From Ficedula albicollis (taxonomy: Eukaryota > Chordata > Aves > Passeriformes > Muscicapidae), in NCBI RefSeq assembly GCF_000247815.1, contig NC_021700.1:19060885-19124884 (forward strand): DNA of 64,000 nucleotides, given 5' to 3'. Shown in pieces: positions 24,474 through 36,844 of the stretch; the first letter of the stretch is position 1; each line of letters starts with the position of its first letter. Under the pieces are notes generated by a model. That model had not been told where the DNA came from and did no database searches. It saw only the letters and a list, made by a program, of their open reading frames with translations. Made by a program: the position numbers and the translations under genes.

Positions 24474-25028
24474 ATGGAGAACAGGAAAACTGGGGGTGCT
24501 TTGTATGTATCATATGTAAGTATGATTAGCACCTCAATCTATCTGGCTGGTATTAATCCCCTTGAACTCCCAGCATTAAATCAAAGGATGCTGCAAAGGT
24601 GGAAACCTAATAAGAAACAAGACGGAAAGAAAGATAAGGCATCTTGTGAGAACAGTGGACACAGAGCTGCTCCCAAAAAGGGGAATGAATACCCTGTGTC
24701 TGTCTCCAAAGGGGGCGACAACATTCACCTTTCCCAGGCTGCAGTTCACTAGAGAAGGAAAAAGAAGTGAATGGCAAGCATGTGCCCAATATACCTCAGT
24801 GAAAGCAGACAGGTAGCAGACGTGTCCAACAGAATGGGAAGCTGGAATGGAACTGCTGAAATGAAGTGGAATCAGGAGTTCAAGAATTCAGATGGACCAG
24901 GGGATGCTCTGGCCTGCAATCACAATGCAGCTGCTCCATGTGCTGCCACCCTCAGTGCCAAAAAAACAGAAGCAATTTGTCATGAGCCCTTGGAAGGTGT
25001 CAAAGCCCTCACAGGACTTTTGAGATGA
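24474..25028 (+). other. Two same-frame open segments separated by close stops
   Basis: Open frames of 92 codons (24474-24752) and 85 codons (24771-25028) lie in the same reading frame, separated by a TAG at the end of the first and a TGA just before the ATG of the second. The first is Lys-rich with a basic stretch near residues 44-60. Neither resembles a family I know. A decayed longer frame is possible, but chance is equally likely in this less AT-rich patch. Confidence 0.2.
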
Positions 25029-25526
25029 TGAAAAGAACAGGCAAAATGAGGACAGTCATGTATACTATGTGCTTTCCTTGCATCTAATACAAAGAGATAA
25101 ATGTACTGCATAAGACTTTTTATAGGTTGTTCTTAGTTCTAATTGTGTCCTGAAACTGTTTTTTCTGTATAGCTGGAGTGTAATTTTGCATGTACATCTA
25201 TTATAAGATTGAATTCAAACCAGGTAAACTTTCTATTGCATTAGCAGCCACTCTAAGAAAAGAGGAGTCCATTCTCTTAGAAAGACGAAAATTTGACTGA
25301 TGTGAGCTGAAAATCTACACTAGTCTTTTAAATATGACATTAGTATAAGGCTGCATCTGATTCTCCTTAGGATACCAACAGTTGAAGAATTCTTTTACTT
25401 AAGCTTTTTACAACAGAAAGCTAAAATAAATGAATACGTCTAACCTAACCCTCAAGCAGCCATTCTCCAACATTCAAATACAGTTATTATGAAGGAAAAA
25501 AAACCCCAAGCTAGAAAGCAAGAAAG
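25029..25526. other. Unique non-coding sequence
   Basis: No feature was seen before the 475-bp duplication. Confidence 0.5.
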
Positions 25527-26476
25527 TTGAATACCCTGCCTATTAGCTTGTTAGTTAAGAAAGAGCAAGAAAGGAGAAAAGGTAAGGAAAGCAGGCAAAT
25601 CTAAAAATCATTTAACAAAAATCAGATCAAAGGAAAATCAGAGGGTTTTTCCTCAGTTGTGGCTTTTTTATTGGGTTCTTGTTTGGTTGGGGTTTTTGTT
25701 TGTTTGTTTGTTTATATTTGGGGTTTATCTAAGTGCAACTGAAGTTGGCTGTAAACCAGTATTTTTATATATGGAACTGTTTCTTCCTTGTTAATGAAGG
25801 GGAATAGTTTCTTTTCATTTCATAATGGGTACATACACACAACTCTAAATATTTGTTCCAGACACAAAATTGATTTAATTTATGCGCCGAAGATTCTTCA
25901 CCGAAGAAGGAATTAAAGTGGGCACAAGAGCACCTCATGAGCCATGCCGTGTCAGTAAATTCTCCATTGCAATGCTGATGCCTGATGCACCCCAGCCACC
26001 ATTGAATACCCTGCCTATTAGCTTTTTAGTTAAGAAAGAGCAAGAAAGGAGAAAAGGTAAGGAAAGCAGGCAAATCTAAAAATCATTTAACAAAAATCAG
26101 ATCAAAGGAAAATCAGAGGGTTTTTCCTCAGTTGTGGCTTTTTTATTGGGTTCTTGTTTGGTTGGGGTTTTTGTTTGTTTGTTTGTTTATATTTGGGGTT
26201 TATCTAAGTGCAACTGAAGTTGGCTGTAAACCAGTATTTTTATATATGGAACTGTTTCTTCCTTGTTAATGAAGGGGAATAGTTTCTTTTCATTTCATAA
26301 TGGGTACATACACACAACTCTAAATATTTGTTCCAGACACAAAATTGATTTAATTTATGCGCCGAAGATTCTTCACCGAAGAAGGAATTAAAGTGGGCAC
26401 AAGAGCACCTCATGAGCCATGCCGTGTCAGTAAATTCTCCATTGCAATGCTGATGCCTGATGCACCCCAGCCACCA
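25527..26476. repeat. 475-bp direct tandem duplication, two near-identical copies
   Basis: Copy 1 is 25527-26001 and copy 2 is 26002-26476, directly abutting. By eye the copies differ at one base, G at 25550 against T at 26025. Each includes a (GTTT)n stretch and a 40-codon open segment starting with ATG (25882 and 26357), which is why a similar peptide appears twice. The junction shows no filler and no obvious microhomology. It is either a very recent duplication or an unmerged haplotype overlap. Confidence 0.97.
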
Positions 26477-27025
26477 GGCTGCCTCAGCATCACTGGACTG
26501 GAAGAACTGGGAGGCTCCAATCTTTCTCCCAGTCTTCTGTCTTTGGGGGCCGTGAAAATTTACTGGGAAATTTACAGCAAACTATATCTTCCCATCTCAT
26601 GGTCTGTGATCACATGTGGGATGCAGCATCATATCAACTGCAAAGCACTTTCTGCAAATCTGAACAGTCCATTGGGCATGACTATTTTTATCATATTTGA
26701 GTAGATTCAAAGTATGGAGCTATTATAAATTGAAGTCTCACTGATACCAGATGCCTCCATGGAACTTGACTTTTACCTGAGAGCTCTTTTGTTCCTCAGT
26801 TAAGGATGAATTTTCGAAAACAATGCATTAAACATATCTTCAGCATTAACACCTTTGTAAAGTACGTAGCCAGAAAAAGTGAATTTACTTTGACATAATG
26901 TTTCCAAAATAATGTGTGTGCAGGTAATAAGACAATGTTTAAATTATTCTCAAGGGAAATTTTAGTGGAACAATTTAGCATAAGGCATTTTGAGATTGGA
27001 TTGACTTTTATGGAATCTTGGCAGA
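26477..27025. other. Unique sequence, moderately complex
   Basis: The open frame that starts in copy 2 of the duplication continues to 26704 (115 codons in total), without any recognised domain. The stretch 26477-26700 is less AT-rich than its surroundings and could be a conserved non-coding element. Confidence 0.3.
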
Positions 27026-27080
27026 AAAATTTAAAAATTAAAATTAAAAAATTAAAAAATTAAAAAATTAAAATTAAAAC
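27026..27080. repeat. A/T low-complexity tract, (TTAAAAA)n-like
   Basis: Irregular repeats of TTAAAA with 3-6 A residues, over about 55 bp. Confidence 0.85.
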
Positions 27081-29349
27081 TTAATCTTGCTATCTTAAGC
27101 ACAATCTAATTTTTCCTATGAAGACATGGTCAACAGTATGCTACAATATTCAAAAATTCTCTAAAACCAACATTTATGTGAACTAAATATCTTCAGTTTT
27201 TAAGTCTGAAATATTCAAGTTGATGCAAAACTTATCCATCTGAAATTTTTCTGTGTGGATGGATATTGGTATTTTGGATTGCCACACAGTTTAATTTTAA
27301 TATCTCAAAACACTTGACAAAAATGAAATGAAACTTAATCATAGTTTGTGCCCATAATATAATTGAAGACTCAAGTTTTACTCAAACATCTTTCCTTACT
27401 TGACTTATGAAAAGTTTTCCAACACTTTATATAAAATAACTAGAAATAACTAGATATTAAAGAATAATTAGCAAAATGTTCTCTTGCTGTATGATAGAAA
27501 TTACATAAGATTTTGGCTCCTATTACTCCTGTTACTACTGCTAGATTGCAGAGTTTTCACTAGATGGCCTCAGCCGATGTCATGGGCCTCACTAGACCAG
27601 AGAACATTTTAAGGAAAAGTCAGGTGTTCTTCACATTCGCATCCCAAATCTATGAAAGGATTTTTCTTCATCTGTATAGTGTTAGTCTCTATCTACTGAC
27701 TAGACCTTTTTCCTTGTAACAAGATTTTTTTTCCAGAAAAATGACTGACAAAGAATTGACAGATGACAAGAAAATGGTTTGGCAACATGTAGCAAATTTT
27801 TCTGAGGAAAATATGGTCTGTCCAGAATACAATTATAATTAAGAACTTTCATTTATAGATTGAAAGACTGGACAAAGCTCCCTTTCCCAAAATTGTTTTT
27901 AAGATTTTATCTTCAGATATATATATTTATTTCTAAATAATTATTTAAAATATTGCTGTTGAACATTCCCTGAGTGCTGAATATGTGCAATTATTTAACT
28001 CTAAGTAGAAAGGCAAAAGAAATATGGGAATAAAAGTGTTATTTCAAGACATATCTTCTTGATTGGTGAATATTTGATTATCTCTCCCACTTTTTAGGCA
28101 ATGAATTTCCTAAAGAATATATTGCTAATTTATTTAAAAAGCAGACTATTGCTTGAATTGTCCAAAACTATTTACATGTGCTTTTTATCAAGTGCTAATG
28201 GGTAGTAGTCTGAGAAAGCATGCTATATGTCCTACATAGTGCCAGCCAAAACAAACACACCAAAAAAAAAAAAAATCATGACATATGGCTCATATAATAA
28301 AGTTATGAATAAGAACCAGCTCTTGCTTACACTACCACACAGATTGCATAGACATATTGTGAGTGTTTCTGTCACATATGGGGGTAATGAAAATGGTTTT
28401 ATATAGTCTATATCAAACACATACTGGAAAAGACCCCCAGTGCAAAGGAGTCAGACAAGTATTCAATAGTAGCATACACTTGGCTTCAATTTTTAATGTT
28501 TAAATTTGTCTTACAAAGATGGATCTGGTTTAGACATATGTTCTTTTAACTCTGCCAATACACTTTTGCTATTGAAGCATAGGGCTACATGTTGCTGCCC
28601 TTGAAGATCTTTTTTTTTAAATTGACTCCTACACACTTTTTCTTCCCTTTATATCATTAAATAATGCACGGAATCTTTAATGAAGACCTTCTTTTCTCTA
28701 CCTCACTTATCATTAAGCCATTAGAATAGCTGCAGTGGGTCCATTCAGCTCAACACTTCATACAACACTGGCCCAGAAGCCTGCCCTTTACTTGGCATGC
28801 ATCTTAAAAATAAAACCTAAAAGGTTTGAAAAGTTGAATTTCAGCTATCTGTTGCAAGGAAATCACGTTCTTCTGACAGAAAAATTATTTAAGAACATAA
28901 AGTAGCTGATGAATAGACGCAATTAAAAAAATCAGGGGTTCTTATTAAATTCAGTCTGCAAGCATAGATAGTGTCACTGTATATAATGTTACTCATTAAA
29001 AGACATTAATGACATACTGCAGCAGTTGCACAGCAGAACAATTCTGTTTATTCATCTCACCAAATGAACATCTTCCTTGAACATTGGCTGCTACTACTAT
29101 ATTTAGAATATCAAGTTAGTATTGACAATGTTGTTTACTGAATAGGCAAAATAAAGACATTTTAGAAATATTAGGTGCTGTTAATATGCATTACTTCTAT
29201 GGCATACTAACTACAAATTTGTCTATTTAGGAATAAATTTTATATTTTGCATATTTTGTATAGATTAACAATCAAGTAATTTCTGAGGCCATTTTTAAGG
29301 TATACGCCTCTGCTCTTTTTATTTATTCTGTTTATTCTGTTTTATTTAC
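27081..29349. other. AT-rich unique non-coding sequence
   Basis: No gene was seen. An A14 run lies at 28262-28275. Several T-runs are present. Confidence 0.5.
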
Positions 29350-29354
29350 AGTGT
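29350..29354. repeat. Target-site duplication, left copy (AGTGT)
   Basis: AGTGT immediately precedes the TG start of the LTR and is repeated exactly at 29962-29966. Confidence 0.75.
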
Positions 29355-29649
29355 TGTCCTGATCTCAGCTGGAATAGACTAACTTTCTTCTCAGTAGCTG
29401 TTACGGTGCTGTGTTTAGGATTTAGGTGAAAATAGTGTTGCTAACACACTGATGTTTTGGGTTTTGCCAAGATGTTACTTATCCTAAGTCAAAGACTTTC
29501 ATTTTTCTCTTGTCTCATGCTCTGTCAGTGAGAAGATATGTGAAAAAACGAACAAAGAAAGCTTAACAAAACTGGGATAGAGCACTGCCAGGACAGGTGA
29601 CCCAAAGTGACCAAAGGGATATTCCACACCACAGAAATCATGCCTAGGA

Positions 29650-29655
29650 TATAAA
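29650..29655 (+). promoter_or_regulatory. TATA box of the solo LTR
   Basis: TATAAA lies in the expected promoter position within the LTR, about 165 bp upstream of the ATTAAA polyadenylation signal. Present activity is unknown. Confidence 0.6.
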
Positions 29656-29814
29656 CTGGAGGGAGGTACCAGGAAGCATTCCTGATCTGGGCTCAGGAAC
29701 AGGGACCTAGCTTTGGTCATCAGGTGGTGAAAAGTAGTACTGTGTATCACTTGGGCTTTTTTCCTTTTTGTTATCATTATTATTTAAAAATTTAATTTAA
29801 TTTTATTTTCAATT

Positions 29815-29820
29815 ATTAAA
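29815..29820 (+). promoter_or_regulatory. ATTAAA polyadenylation signal of the solo LTR
   Basis: ATTAAA sits in the conserved 'attattaaactgttcttacc' block that marks the end of R in related avian LTRs. Confidence 0.6.
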
Positions 29821-29961
29821 CTGTTCTTACCTCAATGTACAAGTTTTACTTTAATTCTCCACCCCATTCCACGAGGAGGGGGGCGGGGAAAGAGAAAAGG
29901 GGTTGCACAAGAGGCTGCATGATGTTTCATCCATAGGTAGGCTTAAAACCATGTAATGGCA

Positions 29962-29966
29962 AGTGT
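29962..29966. repeat. Target-site duplication, right copy (AGTGT)
   Basis: Exact copy of the 5 bases at 29350-29354, directly after the terminal CA of the LTR. Confidence 0.75.
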
Positions 29967-32900
29967 ACATCAGGTTGTACATCAGGCTGTGTATTACACT
30001 ACAGGTTTCCATGGATAATTAATTTTCAAGAAAGATATTTTCAATCAGAAACTGTCAATTTATAAAGGCTATGACTTCTGGTTAGTTTTCAACTTAGGTT
30101 TTTTTTTCTTTTTTATTAAGAGCTTCATGAATAAAGTGAAGAACTATGCTGTCCTCTTTAACACTGATCTTATGAAAGCTTTCTGATTCCCATAGAAAAA
30201 CTATGAGGATATCTCTACTTGGTATAAATTCACCTCCTCATTCCATAACATTTTAAAATTTATAGTATGGATCTAATAGTATTCTTTATCTCTTCCCAGA
30301 ATGATATAACCAGGTTGTCTTAAACCTTCCCTTAGAACAAAACAATATAATAATAGAACAAAACTCACCGTGATATTGTCCATATGGTTGTCACACCCAA
30401 CAAAAATCCCATATAAGGGAGAGAGCAGAAAGACGTGCCTTCAACTTTACCTAACTGCGGGAAAAAATCCTTTCCTGAAGGAAAAGGAGTCTTAATTCTA
30501 CATTGTCTAGTAAAAGGAGGAACTTTTGCCCTAAAAACAGGGTGATCTAACATAATTGCAGGATGCAGCTTGATTCATGCTCTAACAAGCTGAGTTCTTC
30601 TTGCTCTGAGAAATTTTCACGGTACCTTGTTTACAGTGCTGTTTACTATGATGCATCCCTCTAAAGAGCTAAGGGTTTGTTTAGGAATCAAGACTTAAAT
30701 ATCTTTTCCTTATGTTTGAAAGCAGAATAACTCTTAAGATGCTGAGTGTCTCACGACAGTTTTGACTGTGCCACAACCTGTCAGAGTTGAACCTGGATAA
30801 AGGTACATGTGTGTGCAGACACAAAACTGAGCTGTCTCCAGCTTCCCTCCTGCTCTTGTTGTGTGGGTTAGGGTGCTCATTTGAGCCCTTGGCGAATTGA
30901 TTCCAGTTATTAACTGAAAGAGCAAAGAAGGAATTGATGTTTTTCTAAGATGAGTATCAAACTTCTAGAATGAAAGATTTTATTCCCGAAGAATACTGAT
31001 GTATTTTCCATTAAAAGAGCTGAGTGCAACATTCCCAAATGTAATGTCTACAATAGCGATGTCTGCCTTTACTCAGGTTGAATAAAATTCATCGTGGGAT
31101 CCTTTTTGCCCGTCTTGTGGAAATGCTGAACATTAATTTGTAAGTATTTGGTGAGCAATGTGAGCAAAAAGAAGCCATAAAAAACCCCCACAAAATAAAA
31201 CAGTCAGATTATTGGTTTGTAAATTAAATACTCAAAATAAATAGTATATATTTTTGCCATTGATCTTCCTGTGTCTGTCAATAGAAGAGTTGCTACTAGG
31301 TTACTGTAAAGATAAATGTACAGACCCAGATATTACGATGTTGAACACTTTAGAAAAATGAACAAGGGAATAATTTTTTTATCAGTCAGGACTCACAATG
31401 CTTTATAGTCTGTGGGACAGAATTGCTTTTTCAAAGGGCAAAAGTGGTGAGGTGATTCTCCTTACAGTTAAGATAAAATAAGAAAGTGTCCTGTCAGTCA
31501 CATTGAATACATATGGTCCTTTGTAAAAGCTCATAATCAAATATCTGAAGACTATCAGTCCATGTATGCACAATGAAAATTAACTTTAGTAGATAAGGAT
31601 AATTTAATCCTTTATAAAACCAGAATTCCAAAGTTTCCAACACATATGTTTCTTAATGCTTTTCTTTTGGTATGGAATTTTAAGTTGTAGTAGATGAAGC
31701 AAATTAAAAAGATAAGAATGTTCACATTTATGAAAAAACTGCATAAACCAAAGTCTGTATACAAAAAACAAATCCTCTTTTTCCCACAGAGATCTTATAA
31801 GTACTGCACTTTAGCTTATTCACTGTGATAGCTGTAACACTTCATTGTGCTGCAACAACCCTGTTGAGTATTGGACTCTTTTCCTTGATGCCATCATCCC
31901 AATTCCTGATCTCTGCTACAAATAAACTTTATGCACTGCAGAGAATATTACATGCTGATTTGCAACTGAAATGAACAGAGGAACTGCTTTCATACACGGG
32001 GACACATCTTCTGTGCTGCTGCTTCTGGTGTTACTGGTATGCTATTATGATTTGTTTTTTATAATAAAAGAACAGTTTCATTTCTCTGGCAGAAAGTGCT
32101 GGGTAAGGGTTCCTTTCCCCTTATCAAAATGCTTAAAATAATTAGTATTTAGTCATCCTCTCTTCCAATATAATGGATGTATCTGTTTGTATTCTGTGTC
32201 TATTATGGAAAAGTTCTGATTTCTATCATGATGAAACACAAGCCATCAGCACTGAATAGAAAACATTTCTTTACAAAATGGTTTTATTGTATGAAATGAG
32301 TCATACTGCTTCCTGGGGTGAAATGCAGAGCAAGAGTTAAGGAGAACAATACAGTCACCAAGTATTTGCAAATATTACTTCACGCTCCTTCCAAAACTGA
32401 TTAGCATATATATATACTACCTACTGTTGTGTTTAAATCAGAGACTTAAACTAGTGGAAAAAAATGAAATAAATCTGCTCTGTAGTGTTGATTTTAATTA
32501 GCACGTTATAAATACAAATGCTAAGGTGACATTTATCAACATTTCAATGTTTTTTATGGCTGGAGGTTAAACCTTAGAACAGCACCAGGTGACACATTAT
32601 GCCATCTTAGGTATAACTGGAGCAGGTAAAATGCCAGGGAAAAAAATCAGGAACACTGCCTAGCAAGCCCTGAGAGTAAGTAAGCAAGTTATTTTCAAAG
32701 CTGGAGTTGGGCTGGAGTCATAAAGATCGCAATGTCTTTTGTTTTGTTTAAGTGTCAGTGTAGTTTCAATTGTGGACAACTGACAAATTTTACCCCCTCA
32801 GGATGGTGGAAATGAGGAGTGTCAGCATAATCAGTCAGACTGTAATGACACTCTTAAATCTGTTCTGTGATCCTGTTAACTTTATATGTTTGACACAGAT

Positions 32901-33699
32901 GAAGATCATGGTGTTTCTTGGAACACTTCGAGAACTGCTCTGTCTCCAAGACAGACTCTGAGAGTCTTACTGAATGTGGGTATGTGGATAGAGCAAGCCT
33001 TCATTCTGGTGGAAGATATACTCAAATATATACTCTGTGATCACAGCAGGACAGAACTCTCTGTGCAAACTTAGAGCCCTTCAATCTATTCAGACAAATT
33101 TGGTCACTTTTTTCCTCCCAGAAATCACAGAGAAGACCATAGTGTTTTACTTTTGATACAATAAAGCATGGACGACTTTAAAATTTTGCAGACCTACCAA
33201 TTAATTAATAGCTTGATTTCAGTGGTGTTTTGAAGGTACTTTAGCAACTGATTTCAGTTGATGTTACTGTGAAGAGTCCTTTAGGGAGGTTTAGCCATTA
33301 TTGTGCTCAAAGCCTTTGTGTGATTCCAGTTAAGGAAGAAGCCACTTGGAAAAGAATACTACAGAAAAAAAGTGGTGTAAGCAGAGCAGTTTGAAAAAGG
33401 CCAAAATGACACTGCTCATGAATCACAGGGAACTGATTTTAAGTTTTGAGGAAGGAACACAGTATAAAGAGAAACCATCTTTGGAAGAAAACATGTAACA
33501 GAGTCAGTTGTAGCGGAGGATTTTGGATGTCATAATAATGTGAAATCAGACCTTGGAACAGCATGAGCACAGAGTGAATTTGTGCTCTGAATGTAGCCAC
33601 TGTACATCATAGTTCCATTTAAAAAGAAGACATGGTCTCATCTAAACACAGTTTCAAAATATGATGGAATTTTCAGCTGAGAATCCCAGCAGCTAAGAT
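29967..33699. other. AT-rich unique non-coding sequence
   Basis: No gene, RNA gene or recognised transposon was seen. Short open frames only. Confidence 0.5.
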
Positions 33700-34188
33700 T
33701 CACAATGGTTTGTTTGACAAGTAACTTGTGTGCCAAACTCTTGAAGCAAAAAAGGCTAGGATGTTAGAAGAAGAAAGAGTAAAATTTTGTGGGATAGCGT
33801 CATGATATAGTATAGTGGTGTACAATTTATGTGTACAATACACAAGTAAGATCTCAAAATATAGTTTTTCATTTTTTAGAAGACTAAAATATATGTAAAC
33901 ACAGGGCAATTTTTTGTTTTGTTTTCTGGAAGCTGCCAGTGGACCACAAGGTTGGGGACAAAAATAGCCCCGAAGATATCTGGAATAGAGGAGAAGATGG
34001 GGAATAGAGCCATGCTGATAAAACAAAGCAGGTTGTGCTGAGTGAAAGGGCAGAGAACAAGACAATAAAGCCCATGTCCATCCAACAAGTCTAAAAGTTT
34101 CCTGTGCATCTCTGATGACAGGGTGCAGACTGGCATGCTGGACTGTGTTTGTGTGTTTCAGGTCCAAAATGAAAGAAAGTAGAAGCAC
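33700..34188 (-). other. 162-codon open frame, coding status unsupported
   Basis: This is the longest open frame in the window outside the octanucleotide array. The predicted product starts MLLLSFILDLKH and is rich in Leu, Tyr, Ser and His. It has no recognisable domain. Two further overlapping frames on the same strand (86 and 65 codons) argue against frame-specific selection. No initiation context or splice structure supports it. It is best treated as a chance frame until homology or transcript evidence is found. Confidence 0.15.
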
Positions 34189-36806
34189 ACAACTTGTAGA
34201 AGAGTCAGGAAACAGGTTACTCTTCTGGCCTCAAAAAGGCGAGTGATTTAGAAAAATTTACCAAAGTGTACTACCCTCAGATCAGTCACAAACCCAAAAC
34301 TAAATGGAAAAACACAGGTCCTGTAATTTCCCTCTGGATACCCATTTTATATGTGCAAGAAGGTCACTATACCAAAATCATCTATCTATCTAGTGCAGAC
34401 TTATTTGCATTAGGATTATGCAGGAGTCTGAACAAACTATATAATGTTAGTAATTTTACATGCATTCCAAATATGGAAAATATGCAATAACCTTAGAGTC
34501 ATCCGATACTATCTTAAACATGTGAGAGTACTTGCCACAAACTGAGATAAGAACAAAAATTTTGAGCCAGGTACATTTCCATTTCTGCTGTCATCTGTAG
34601 CACATACTACCCATGATTGCTCTTCTTTTGTTAGTCCATTTCTCCAAAACGGCAGTTTATTACCTCTGTCCTTATGACTTCAGAGCAAAAATTCCTGTAA
34701 CAGCCTGTTAGAAGATATGTTATTTTGTCCTTTGAAGAACACATTCTCAGTGCTTAATTCCATACCCATACTATAATGCAACAAGGATGACAAAGAAAAT
34801 GTATTCAAAACGCAGTAAAAGCCCACTGTATGCTAGAAAACAAAGGTTTCATAAAAAAAAAAACCCAAAACACAACAACACCACCAACAAAAAAACGCAA
34901 ACAAACAAAAAAAACCTCAAGCTTTTAACTCATTGAGATTCTCCTACTAAATACATGATTTGCATACAGTTTTCCTCCAGCAGAAAGAGCAGCTGCATAT
35001 TAAATCGATTGACAAAATGTGTTAGGAAAACAGCAGAAGTGGCTAGAATGTAAAATGCCAATATTTAAACCCAAAAAAGATTTGGTTAAGAAAAGAGAAA
35101 TATTAGAGAGAACTCCAAAGCACACTGCATTCTATTTCAGCTTGCTCTGTATTTATGAGAATGCAATTATGTTTGCACCATTTGTCAACACTGTCACTTG
35201 TGCATGCATGAGGTACTGTAAGATATTATGTGTATACACAAGATATTACCTAAATAGTACAATTTGCACAGTTGAATGGTCCATGCAGAAATAAATAAAA
35301 GATCTTGCTTGAAATATGCCTGTTTCTTTATTTTGCACGGTACAAAAGAAACTCATTCTACCTTCCAAACCCCAATTCCTTTCCTCTTAAGGAGCCCTTT
35401 CTGAATGGTTCTATTATTTGTGCCTTGAGGATGGCAATACAGAGATCACAGTAGGCAGTTCTCAACAGGCTCCTCGTCAAAAAACACACAAAAGTCAGAT
35501 TCAACCTAATTTTCTGTCAGAAAGCATACAGCACTATGCAATCTGCTAGCACCAGAAAATAAGAGGCTGCCAGGCCCATTTGTCATGGCTGATTTTTACC
35601 ATACCATACAACTTCCTCTCCCTCAAAGAGTGTTTTAAATTACAAGAATTTTAAAGTTGTATGGAATGGATACATAATCATAGGTGTGTTTTATATATAT
35701 TTATCTATATACAAAAGAATGTATTTAACCTCTCCCTTTACATATGATGCATTAGTCTGAGGGAAAAATTGTGGAACATGGTTTTAAAAGCTTTACAAGA
35801 TTTTACTTGGTTATTTAAATGATTTTGCTTTTTTGCTTCTTACCAGAACTGCAAAGCAAAAGACTCATTACAAAAAAAAAAATTTAAAAAAATCGTCACT
35901 TTGAAAGATAGTTTCTTTCCGTGACAACTCAGAACAAAATACACTATTTTAGTATCTTGAGCAGCAAAATCTAGAAACAATATGCATGAATTTTTAAACT
36001 CCTTATACTGAGGCCTTAGTGAATTTTCTGATTTCCTGATTCAGCAAATCACTGCTATTCTAAAACCCCTATAATTGCACCCTACAGGTTGATTTGGTAA
36101 CATACTCCTTATCAAACCATTTTTTGCCTGAAGTATGTTATGTTCTGTATATTTTAACAATGACATCTATGATGAAATGCTTTAAAAAGATGTCTTCATC
36201 ATAATATTACCCATTATTTTTCTCCCTGATATTCTAAAAAAAATATAGAAGTTTTAAAGATCTCAGTACCGAGTCACTATGCAGACTCACCAAGAAGTCA
36301 CTAAATAAACATGTAAAATGTGAAAAAACTCAGTATGTGTGGCTTTTGATTTGTTCTTCTTGTTGCTTCTCTAAACATATTTAATTTTCTTTTAATTAGA
36401 GGACTATCTGATTTTTACAGCTGGATTAAATAGTTTATAGACAATAGATGGAAGTTTGCATTTACAATAGACATTACAATGTCGTTTTCAGTAACCTGTA
36501 ACATTTTAAGGCAATATTCCTCTATATCTGAACTTCTTTAGGTGTTAAAAAGCTGAAATAGACATTCTTTAAAGTGAGAGAAATACTAAAATATTGCTTC
36601 TATTCTTTTTATTTTTAATCAAGATGGAGATGTTTGTCCATTGTACCAAAAATTGTAGTAAATATTTTTTTACTCATGTCCTTTTTAGCCTTTGAATCTT
36701 TTTTCAAGAAAAAAAATTTTTGAGCTGTTTTAATTTTCATTTTCCAAACTATCTGCCTCAAAAATAACATATTTAATTTTTTACTGCAGTTTCCACTTTT
36801 TACCAC

Positions 36807-36808
<2 letters not shown>
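34189..36808. other. AT-rich unique sequence with an A/C-rich patch
   Basis: No gene was seen. 34852-34918 is an A-rich, C-interspersed low-complexity patch. 35871-35890 is an A-rich run. Confidence 0.5.

Positions 36809-36840
<32 letters not shown>
36809..36840. repeat. (AT)16 microsatellite
   Basis: Sixteen uninterrupted AT units. Confidence 0.97.

Positions 36841-36844
<4 letters not shown>

Larger units (their letters stand above)
29355..29961 (+). mobile_element. Solo LTR of an avian endogenous retrovirus
   Basis: A 607-bp element begins TGTCCTGATCTCAGCTGG and ends in CA, flanked by a perfect 5-bp target-site duplication, AGTGT. Internal landmarks agree with a common bird ERV LTR: 'gatagagcactgccagg', a 'gaccaaagggatattcca' block, a TATA box TATAAA at 29650-29655 followed by 'ctggaggga', 'ttattaaactgttcttacc', and the 'gaggctgcatgatg' block near the 3' end. 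ATTAAA at 29815-29820 is the likely polyadenylation signal. No gag, pol or env sequence is present, so the provirus has been reduced by LTR-LTR recombination. A 5-bp duplication fits ERVL- or class-I-like rather than 6-bp ERVK integration. The family name needs a repeat library. Confidence 0.9.
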
